Position numbers and translations under genes: made by a program
Assembly (NCBI GenBank): GCA_964017235.1
Contig: OZ024935.1
Span: 2,604,001-2,668,000 of the forward strand
Origin: Sabellastarte sp. h YS-2021
Lineage: Eukaryota; Annelida; Polychaeta; Sabellida; Sabellidae
Direction: 5' to 3'
Length of the DNA: 64,000 bases
Notes under the pieces: model-generated
The model's input: the letters and a program-made list of their open reading frames with translations, nothing else
The model's database searches: none
What the model was told of the DNA's origin: nothing
Shown: piece after piece, positions 43,140-52,095 of the stretch
Position numbering within the stretch: the stretch's first letter is position 1
How the letters are laid out: the number at the start of each line of letters is the position of its first letter

Positions 43140-43369
43140 TCATTGACTTAGCAAATATAGACAATTTACTCTTGAAAATGTACGGATCTACAAAAGAATT
43201 GACAAAAGGGGTGGGGTAGTCGAGCTATGTTCTAGGTCAGTTATCAAGGGTTCTAGGTGTGAACAGGGGGAAGATATTATGTGGGGAAGCTTGAGTTAAA
43301 GAGGTCCATTTGTATTGTGGATTTTGAAGCAGTCTCCTTTGTTTTAACCATTGGTTCTGTTACTTTTAG

Positions 43370-43534
43370 ATGCTGGTTTACTTCTACAGTGACTATAACT
43401 ACATGAAGGAGGGTTTTGAAGCAGTCTACTCTGTCACCGACTGCCCATTTAACTGCAGTGGGAGTAATGGCAACTGTGACCTGCCGACCCACACCTGCGT
43501 GTGTAACCCAGGCTACACGGGGGAAAGTTGTCAG
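43370..43534 (+). CDS. MEGF8-like protein, third exon seen (CUB end and EGF 1)
   Basis: The acceptor is TTACTTTTAG. The exon enters in phase 0 and reads MLVYFYSDYNYMKEGFEAVY, the last CUB strand. An EGF module with six cysteines follows (DCPFNCSGSNGNCDLPTHTC then VCNPGYTGESC). It ends in phase 0 at 43534 before GTAAGG. 165 bases, so skipping it would keep the frame but remove the EGF module. The first ATG is internal to the protein. Confidence 0.88.
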
Positions 43535-43985
43535 GTAAGGGTGAGAGGAACCAAATGTACTCAAGGTCTGTTTGTCCCAAACTGACCCTGTATGTTCATG
43601 TTGATGCCGTCCTTACAATGAAGAAATTGTTCAAAGTAATTTGAACATAGGACCATTTTTATGTCATCACTCTGCGGCGTGGGCGTCCGCGTCCGCGTGA
43701 ACAACTTCTTCTCCAAAACTACAAGGCCTAGAGACATGCTGTTTCTTTTAAAAGATACCTTATCTATCGGGGATGAAAAATTGTTCAAGGCATGCAAATC
43801 TGTCTGTTCGTCTGTTTGCTAGAGACATTACAAGGGGGGTACCCCCACCAAAAGTGTGAAAATTTCAACTTTTTATCACAATTTTCTCAGTGACTATTGC
43901 AGGGATTTCTCTCATATCTTGCATATATGTACTAGGCCAGAGGTAGATTCTCTTGTGTGAGTATGAGACCTGGATCTGTCTTACT
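43535..43985. other. Intron start with family-2-like 5' region
   Basis: Non-coding. GGCGTCCGCGTCCGCGTGAA near 43682 resembles the CCGCGTCCGC region at the start of the family-2 element, and satellite DNA follows. No clear 5' hairpin terminus was found. Confidence 0.5.
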
Positions 43986-45620
43986 TTTTTTTTAATAAAT
44001 TTTTTTAATAATTTTTAATGCATTAAAATTCATGAAATCATGCACTAAATCACTTATAACTTCAAAAGTGTTGCATTTACAGCATTTTGTTAAAATATGT
44101 TATTCAGCTACTTTTTTCATAGCTACAATATGGTGAGTAAGTTGGGTGTCTGTCTCAATAGCTAAGTGAGTAATAGCTACTTTTGGGCTTTTCAGTAACT
44201 TCCATTATGAGTAAAATCACTTGTAACTTAAAAACTATTGCATTTAGAGAATTTCGTATAAATATGTTATTCAGCTACTTTTGGGCCAGCTATAACATAG
44301 TGAAATTTCAGACCTGTAGCTCATGGCATAGCTGAGTAATAGCTACTTTTAGGTTATCACTGTTGAGTAAATCGCTTATAACTTGAAAACTATTGCATTT
44401 AGAGAATTTCGTATAAATATGTTATTCAGCTACTTTTGGGTCAGCTATAACATAGTAAAATTTCAGACCTGTAGCTCATGGCATAGCTGAGTAATAGCTA
44501 CTTTTAGGTTATCACTGTTGAGTAAATCACTTATAACTTGAAAAGTGTTGCATTTAGAGCATTTTTGTTAAAATATGTTATTCAGTTACTTTTTTCATAG
44601 CTACAATATGGTGAGTAAGTTGGGTGTCTGTCTCAATAGCTAAGTGAGTAATAGCTACTTTTGGGCTTTTCAGTAACTTCCATCAGGAGTAAAATCACTT
44701 GTAACTTAAAAACTATTGCATTTAGAGAATTTGATATGTTATTCAGCTACTTTTGGGCCAGCTATAACATAGTAAAATTTCAGACCTGTAGCTCATGGCA
44801 TAGCTGAATAATAGCTACTTTTAGGTTATCACTGTTGAGTAAATCACTTATAACTTGAAAACTATTGCATTTAGAGTATTTTGTTTCAATATGTTATTCA
44901 CCTATTTTGGGGTCAGCTATAACATAGTGAAGTTTCAGACCTGTGGCTCATTCATAGCTGAGTAATAGCTACTTTGAAGTTCTCACTGTTGAGTAAATCA
45001 GTTATAATTGGAAAACTGTTGCATTTACAGAAATTTGTGCAAATATGTTATTCAGCTACTTTTGGGTCAGCTATAACATAGTGAAATTGTAGACCTATAG
45101 CTCATGGCACAACTGAGCAATAGCTATTCTCAGGTACCGACTGTTGAGTAAATCAGCTATAACTTGAAAAATATTGCATTTGGAGTATTTTGTTAAAATA
45201 TATTGTTCACCTACTTTTGGGTCAGTTATAACATAGTGAAATTACAGACCTATAGCTCATGGCATAGCGGAGCAATAGCTATTTTCAGGTTCTCACTATT
45301 GAGTAAATCAGTTGTAGCTTGAAAACTATTGCATTTACAGTAGTTTGCTTAAATATGTTGTTCACCTACTTTTGGGTTAGCTATAACATAGTAAAATTTC
45401 AGACATGTAGCTCATTGCATAGCTGAGTAATAGTTCCTTTGAGGTTCTCACTGTTGAGTAAATCAGTTGTAACTTGAAAACTATTACATTTAGAGTAATT
45501 TGTTAAATATGTTATCCACAGAATTTTTGGTCAGCTATAACATAGTGAAATTGCAGACCTCTATGTCATGGCATAGCTGAGCAATAGCTACTTTCAGGTT
45601 CTCACTGTTGAGTAAATCAT
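43986..45620. repeat. 155-bp satellite array, second locus
   Basis: About ten units of the same monomer as at 14560-15394 (TATTGCATTTAGAG, CTACTTTTGGGTCAGCTATA, TTTCAGACCTGTAGCTCATG). The joint TATCCACTGGATAGCCGCAG near 45627 is the same as at 23077, so both arrays end alike. Confidence 0.85.
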
Positions 45621-45789
45621 TGTATCCACTGGATAGCCGCAGTGTGTAGAGAGAGATTTCACCATTACTGCTCTGATGAAAAAAAATATTATAGCTAGCT
45701 TTCTTAAGTTTGCAGTATATATTAATAACCATAAAATGTTGTCTGGGAATATTTTTGGCCTCATTTTGAGAAACAAGATGGCCGCCACA

Positions 45790-46370
45790 GGTGTTTTTTG
45801 TCAGTCATGAAAAGTGCTTATATCTCCCTTATTATTGATCCTAGAGGTTTGGGATGATAAACCAACCTGTAGGAAATCATGGGGTGGGAATCTTTTGGTG
45901 TGGTCAGATTTGACCTTCAATGACCCCTCCTTCAAGGTCAAACAAGGATAGCCAAACTTAAAAGTGCTTATAACTCGCTTATTATTGGTCCCAGAGGTTT
46001 GGGATGGTAAACAGACAGGAAATCATGGGCTGTGAATCTGTTGATATGGTCCGATTTGACCTTGGAACCCTCCTTCAAGGTCAAATGAGGATAGCGAAAA
46101 TTGAAAGTGCCTACAACTCGCTTATTATTGATGACAGAGGAAATCATGGGCTCGGAATCTTTTGGTATGGTCAGATTTGACCTTTGGACCCCTCCTTTAA
46201 GGTCAAATGAGGACAGCCAAGCTTAAAAGTGCTTATAACTCATTTATAATTGGTCCTAGAGGTTTGGAATGGTAAACCATAGGAAATCATGGGCTAGGAA
46301 TGTATTTGTGTGGTTAGATTTGACCTTGGACCCCTTCTTCAAGGTAGAACGAGGATATTGCATTTGTAGT
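45790..46370. repeat. ~145-bp satellite with TTCAAGGTCAAA motif
   Basis: Four units share AAAGTGCTTATAACTCGCTT, ATTATTGGTCC, AGAGGTTTGG, GGAAATCATGGG and CCTCCTTCAAGGTCAAA. The spacing is about 120-145 bases, because one unit has lost part. Confidence 0.75.
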
Positions 46371-46608
46371 ATTTCTTTAAATATGTTTTAACCTATTTTT
46401 TACACTTAAACAATTACCTTGTTATTTTCCTTCATAATACCATTTACAGGGCACAACTTTTTTATCCTTTTCTTCTGTCAGCTTCGGAATTTCTTTCGAA
46501 CTTGCTGTTCAGTTACCATTTACTGTATTTCTGTACAGCCCTTTTCCTGATAATTATTCTGTCCTCTAATCACCTTCACAAATCAAAAACACTCAGTCAG
46601 CTGACACA

Positions 46609-46636
46609 GTGCCCGTTCACGGGCACTCTCCTCTTG
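46609..46636 (+). other. Possible Helentron-type 3' terminus
   Basis: The perfect hairpin GTGCCCG-TTCA-CGGGCAC (46609-46626) is followed ten bases later by CTTG and TTT, like the family-3 end. No matching 5' end was found. Confidence 0.4.
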
Positions 46637-47834
46637 TTTAGAGATGGAATTTAAACTACAGTTTTGTGTTATCTACTGACACTGCCCGCAATGGCAGGCT
46701 AATGAACCTCGTGGTCATCTGTGAGCATCTTTCAGCTGAGTATATTAATTGCTTGTCACATTATACAGGCAAACAAATATTTTTTGGAAATGAGGTTTCA
46801 TGTATGTTTGTTGTGGAATAAGACAATGTTCTATCAGTTTGTCGAGTGCACAGTTTGTCAACATAGTGTGGCCATTTTAGTGGGTAAATCGTTTGGCTGT
46901 GTATATCAATATTGAATGTAAAAATATTTCAATATCGGCAGGGATGTGATATTGCCCACTAAATAGTCCTAATCCAGGATACCAAAAATGTTTTTGTTTT
47001 AGCATATCAAAATGCGAGATGAAAGTGTGCAATTTCTTCACAATTAAGCTTTATTTCATATATTTACAGTGTAAGTGTACAGTTTTACTAACAATGGCGA
47101 TATTGATGTACGTCTTTGCACATCGATATACGCAACCCTGTCCCAAAACAATAAATGCCACGAATATCAAGAAACGATGTACTAGTAACAAGTAAACACT
47201 CCCAAGTATTCAAGAGTTACGGAAGGTAATGGGTGAACAGTCTTTTAATACACAGTTTACGCTATGGACAGATTTTGATAAAATTTTCAGGAAACGGTTA
47301 CAATGGATTTTATGCATTAACCAAGCAAATATGTGAATTACTCAAAAGTCAGTTATATTTCTCTTTTTCAGAACTATTAAACATATAATAAATAACTATT
47401 ACACATACAATATGCATATAAAGTTGTGAGGTGATGATTAATTTGGCAAACATCTTATTATTGCAGTCGTAAATTCTATAGGTGACAAAATTAAGGCAAG
47501 TGGTTTACTGAAGATCTAATCCACTCATCTTTGTATGCAGCACATCTTAGAAACATATACAGATAGTCTTACATGAAGTATCTTACAGTTATTGCAGGAG
47601 TCACATTTTGTAATCCCCATAACCTCGTTCATTTTACATCTTGATCTAAAATTTCAACATACAATTGTCTAAACCTGTCCAAAGTCATGTTTTGCCATCA
47701 CTAAACATTTCAAACTAAGTATATATGTACTAGATTTGCTGAAATTCAGTTAACTTGATTTAGATATGTTAAGGTGAGGGAAATATTCCAGTGGGGCGGG
47801 GGGAGAAATTCCTAGGAAATCATCCCCCGTAGGA
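46637..47834. other. Intron stretch without recognised gene
   Basis: AT-rich, non-coding. Nothing recognisable was seen on either strand. Confidence 0.5.
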
Positions 47835-47854
47835 GGATTCTCGGGGGGGGTGGG

Positions 47855-47885
<31 letters not shown>
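47835..47885 (+). repeat. Poly-G tract
   Basis: GGGGGGGGTGGGTTGGG followed by about 31 G. Such a run can form stacked G-quadruplexes and is also a place where assemblies fail. Confidence 0.85.
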
Positions 47886-47894
47886 AGGCTGAGT

Positions 47895-48020
47895 ATCGGG
47901 CCACAAAATCACTAGCAAACCCAATAGTTTGGATGGGTTACCTGTTTTCTTATGTATATCGGGCCACAAAATCACTAGCAAACCCAATAGTTTGGATGGG
48001 TTACCTGTTTTCTTATGTAT
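47895..48020. repeat. Perfect 63-bp tandem duplication
   Basis: The unit beginning ATCGGGCCACAAAATC starts at 47895 and again at 47958 with no difference over 63 bases. It lies ten bases after the poly-G tract. Confidence 0.9.
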
Positions 48021-48387
48021 ATCACTTTATATGTTATTTTGTTGTGCTCTACATGATCGTTAGATTTCTTTATATTGGATGCTTTAACCTGCAAATTATA
48101 AATTTGAAGTAATTAGTGTGTAGATTTTCTTAAAAGTCTTAAAGTTATTAAATAGAAATGACACAATGTTTTATGTGAATATTCTACTTTTCACGCATCT
48201 TAAAGTCTTTTCTATTGTTTCCAATGTGTACATTCACAGCGTATGTGTGAAAGATGTTCCAGTATTTCCTTGGTATGTACTGGAAACAGTAAATACATTC
48301 TACTTAGTGGCTTAAGCTAATTGTTTCAGCCTTATCCTCTGCTATTTACAGGCGACCCCTAGTTAATCATGTTTACTATATTTACAG

Positions 48388-49426
48388 GTGGAGTTTTGCC
48401 CTGGTAACTGTCATGGTCATGGTGTGTGTGACGCCTCCTTACAGCGGTGTGTGTGTGAGCCTCACTACGCTGGCTATGGCTGTTCACTTCCTGTCTCACA
48501 TTCCAACATTTCCCTCAGTTCGGGTGCTCGCTGGTTCGACATAATGCCTGCAGACACTGGTTTCCGGGCGCGCACTAGTCACGCGGGCGTGTTCATAGAC
48601 AGTGAAAAGTGCTTGTATTTATTTGGAGGAAACACCTTACACTCGGTGTTGGACGAGTTTATTAAGTATGATTTCACTCAGAGTCAATGGGTGGAAGTAC
48701 ATAAACAGCTGCCGTGGCCCAAGGGTCGCCACTCTCACGCCATGTGTGAATATGGCAGTAAAATCTACCTCTTTGGAGGGGTGCTAGACAACGGTCACCA
48801 TAGCAACGAACTCTGGGTGTACGACATCAAGGCGAATTTATGGACAGACAAAACCAAGGAGAGTGTTTCCATGGTAACCCCCACAGCTGTCGCTAGTCAC
48901 ACCTTAACTGTTGCCGACGGTAGCGTGTATTTATTTGGGGGTAGAACTGAGGAGGGGCAGTTTGTATCCGATATGTACAGACTTCGCTTGAATACATCAG
49001 ATTTGCACTGGACAAGAGTGACCCCCAGAGGGGGTATGCATGAGTTACGTCGACTGGCCGGCCACTCGGCGGTGTTTCATCAGGAATCTCTTTCTATCCT
49101 TGTATTTGGTGGGTTTATGCCCGACACTGCTCGGTTTCCGTCCAGAACCAACACGCTGCATGTGTTTCATATAAAAGAGGAATATTGGACTGAGTTGGAA
49201 TACAAAGAGAGCAAACTCTCGCCTATGTTAAAACTAGAGCATCATGGGAAGCCCCAGCTGCGTGCCTTACACGGAGCGGTTATATTGGGGAATTATTTGG
49301 TGGTGTATGGAGGTAACTCACACATACATCATGACTTGGAGGTGTGTTACGATGACGGGATCTACTTCTACCATCTGGGTTGTCATGCCTGGGTGGAGAG
49401 GAGCAAGATAGAGGGCGCTTTTGATG
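48388..49426 (+). CDS. MEGF8-like protein, fourth exon seen (EGF 2 and five kelch repeats)
   Basis: The acceptor is ATATTTACAG. The exon is 1039 bases and enters in phase 0. An EGF module (FCPGNCHGHGVCDASLQRC, VCEPHYAGYGCS) is followed by kelch blades with YLFGGNTL, IYLFGGVLDN, VYLFGGRTEE, ILVFGGFMPD and LVVYGGNSHI, each with a downstream W. The last blade contains CYDDGIYFYHLGCHAWV, a line close to MEGF8 and not to attractin. It ends in phase 1 at 49426 before GTATGT. The sixth blade and the rest of the protein must lie beyond the window. Five blades in one exon is long for this family, where such regions are usually split. Confidence 0.9.
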
Positions 49427-49580
49427 GTATGTGCCTAGCTCATTCATATTAGTGTCGTTATCATGCTCAGGTTGGTATGTATTAAGGGTTAAAGGAAGAT
49501 AGCAGATATATATGTAGTGTGGGAGCATTTTATGAAAATATAACTCAATTACCGGGGTCTTGAAATGAGGAAAAGCTGGT

Positions 49581-49620
49581 TTTTATTGCGTTAATACATC
49601 CTATCCAATGGACAATAGCT
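49581..49620 (+). repeat. DIRS left inverted terminal repeat
   Basis: 40 bases starting TTTTATTGCG and ending GACAATAGCT. It is a perfect inverse match to 55533-55572. GC-rich inverted pieces follow directly (CCGGTCGGCGCAGACCGG, 49624-49641). Confidence 0.9.
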
Positions 49621-49896
49621 TATCCGGTCGGCGCAGACCGGCCCGCCAAACGTCAGAAAAAGACGTCCTGTGTCTCCACCGGCAAGCCGGTCCCTAGCAC
49701 TAGTGCACTCGCCAGGTGGCGTGTAGTACTTCCTCCCTGTCTAGACAGAGTGACGTCATGGCATCTTTTTCGTTTGGCGCGAACTAGTGTGGACGCTTTT
49801 TCATAGCAGCCAGGATTTTTTGTGTTTAATTGTGAATTTCTTCAAGTTTTTAACTTTTATTTGCTTCTGAGTTCTTCTAAGAGTGTGTAGAACATT

Positions 49897-52095
49897 ATGT
49901 CTTCACCAGGACAAAGGAGGGGAAGTTGTGGCCACGCGATGGCCAGTTTTGATAGACATGTATTCTGTGCGCGCTGTCGCGACAAAGGGAAAGGTGAGGA
50001 ACCCTGTGTGGCTGATAAAGACACTTCTGATTGCTCTTTATGTAACTCTCTCACCCCAGAACAACGTATCCAACTTGCCACGCCTTCCTACAAGATAAAG
50101 AAAGAGAAACGGGAGGCTAAACGGGCTGAGTCCACTAACCCCACTACGGAAGACACCCTCGTTGATCCCTCTTCTGTTGAGGTTATTGGTGTTGTGGGTG
50201 ACTCTCAGTCTTCTCAAGTAGATTCTGCTCCTCCGGAAAAGAAGACTAAGAAAGATAAACTTCCTTCCAAGTCTAAGAAGCCTGTAGAATCGTCTTCCAC
50301 TGATAGTAAGATCTCTGAATTAGACCAGAAATGGTCCGAACGTTTCAACAGGATTGAAGCTCTTCTCTTATCGAAGTCTTTGCAGCCTAGCTTCACTTCA
50401 GAGGTCCGTGTATCCCCTGCACACACTCCACCTGCTGGTATTAGGAAGGATTCAGAACCCTTTTTTCAACCAGTTGATTCTTCACCAAATAAGCGCACTG
50501 GTCCAGACACACATGCTTCACAGCATAAGTCGACCGGTAAGCTGTTAACGGAGAAGCTGAGTCACAGACAATCTTCCTCTGAGCGCACTGGCCCAGACAC
50601 ACATGCTTCTATGCATAAGTCGGCCGGTAAGCCTAAGCCTGACTCTCACCGACCCAGACCATCTACTTCAGGGCGCACTGGTCCAGACATTGCTGAAAGC
50701 TCTCAGTCGACCGGTAAGCCTGCAACCGACCGACTTCAAGTGGATAACCTGCCTTCAGACACTGATCCAGCAATTCCTAAGGCTCAGTCATCTAGTAAAC
50801 TGCTCTCCGACCGACCTCGCACCAACCGGCCAGGCACTTCCTTTGTGGCCGGTTCAGAGTCTCCCCCTCTTCATCATTCTGATAGACGAGACAGCGTGTC
50901 AAGTATTGATTCTCAAGTGGATAGTGACTTTTCCGACCGACCTCCGGTCCAGATATTTGTAGAGGAGGGTGAACTCTCTGAGGATCAGGACTTTGCTGAA
51001 ACAGACCAACCATCTTCGGAAGAGCAGACATATAGGGAAACCATGTCTGGCATTCGCTCCTTCATGGGTTGGACCCACGTACCTGACATGGATAGCTCCA
51101 ATCCTTCAGATGACAACCCCTTTGCGGGTCCGAAAGCTCCGGTTCCAAATAAAGTCTCAGTACAAATGCCCACAGAAGAGTGGCTTTGTAAGAAGCTAAA
51201 TAGACTCAATTTGACTCTCATTGAAGGTTACCCATCCAGGACTTCCGAAGCCGGTCATTTGTCCATGGATCAATTCTTAAGACCTGCTAGGTCACAAAGT
51301 AAATGGTACGGGCTCTTTCCCGGACAATCAACTGATCCTTCTACAGTTTCTTGTTGGAATACTGGACCGTCAAAACTTAACAGTAGTTTCAGCAGAATTT
51401 CAAGGAAAACTGGTATGACCTCCATCCCACCTGCGTCTCGCCGTATCTCACAGGACACCCTACGCAAATGGGAAAAGAGTGCGCGTGAGGCCTCAGTGAT
51501 ATGCAACCAAGCGGCTAGCTTCAACCGCTGCCTCTTCAAGGTGCAGCAAGAAATGCAATCTCAACTAAAAACTATCAGGAGTGAGTCTAAAGGCAAAGCT
51601 TCCAAGAAGGTCTCCGACGCATCTGATGAGCTGCAGTTCCTCATGAACTTTAACAGTAGTATCACACAAGCAGCGGCCAAAACCATGGAGCACCTCACGG
51701 ACTTTGTTTTCATTACCATGGGTAACTCCACTTTGGCCCGGCGGGATGCTTACCTTAGCCACCTCAAGCATGGGATAAAACCTGACACTTTTGCCGCCCT
51801 TAGAACCGCCCCTTTGCAGATTGGAACTCTTTTTCCCGATGCTATTATTAAGAAAGCGGAGGAGGAGATCTCCCACTTTGACAATAAGGGTCAGCCGGTT
51901 TCCTATGGACGAAATAAGCTAAGATACCATCCTTATGAAAGGTCTGAAACCAAGAAAACTGAGAGTAGGTCGGAGGGCAAGCAGGACAGGCCGGCATGGA
52001 AAAACATAGGTAGATCACGACAGTTCAAGAGAGGCAGAGGACGTTCTACCAACTTTTCCTCCCGTAGTGCCAAGGGCCAGCAGTCATATAAATGA
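49897..52095 (+). CDS. DIRS ORF1, Gag-like protein
   Basis: ATG at 49897; 732 residues. The N-terminus is a cysteine-histidine cluster (CGHAMASFDRHVFCARC, then C and CSLC, residues about 11-50), probably metal binding. Residues about 60-400 are polar and low in complexity, with repeated RTGPDTHAS and STGKL-like phrases. A more ordered part follows (about 420-650), ending in a basic tail (SRQFKRGRGRSTNF). I know of no enzyme motif; nucleic-acid binding and particle formation are the expected Gag roles. The stop is TGA at 52093-52095, and the same frame is open again directly after it. Confidence 0.85.
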   Translation: MSSPGQRRGSCGHAMASFDRHVFCARCRDKGKGEEPCVADKDTSDCSLCNSLTPEQRIQLATPSYKIKKEKREAKRAESTNPTTEDTLVDPSSVEVIGVVGDSQSSQVDSAPPEKKTKKDKLPSKSKKPVESSSTDSKISELDQKWSERFNRIEALLLSKSLQPSFTSEVRVSPAHTPPAGIRKDSEPFFQPVDSSPNKRTGPDTHASQHKSTGKLLTEKLSHRQSSSERTGPDTHASMHKSAGKPKPDSHRPRPSTSGRTGPDIAESSQSTGKPATDRLQVDNLPSDTDPAIPKAQSSSKLLSDRPRTNRPGTSFVAGSESPPLHHSDRRDSVSSIDSQVDSDFSDRPPVQIFVEEGELSEDQDFAETDQPSSEEQTYRETMSGIRSFMGWTHVPDMDSSNPSDDNPFAGPKAPVPNKVSVQMPTEEWLCKKLNRLNLTLIEGYPSRTSEAGHLSMDQFLRPARSQSKWYGLFPGQSTDPSTVSCWNTGPSKLNSSFSRISRKTGMTSIPPASRRISQDTLRKWEKSAREASVICNQAASFNRCLFKVQQEMQSQLKTIRSESKGKASKKVSDASDELQFLMNFNSSITQAAAKTMEHLTDFVFITMGNSTLARRDAYLSHLKHGIKPDTFAALRTAPLQIGTLFPDAIIKKAEEEISHFDNKGQPVSYGRNKLRYHPYERSETKKTESRSEGKQDRPAWKNIGRSRQFKRGRGRSTNFSSRSAKGQQSYK

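Noticed and set aside
12889-49426. Host gene as attractin (ATRN/ATRNL1)
   Set aside because: Attractin has the same domain order, but the lines around the fifth kelch blade (NYLVVYGGN, CYDDGIYFYHLGCHAWV) fit MEGF8 clearly better.
49280-49528. Minus-strand ORF over the kelch exon
   Set aside because: It is an antisense shadow of the MEGF8-like exon.
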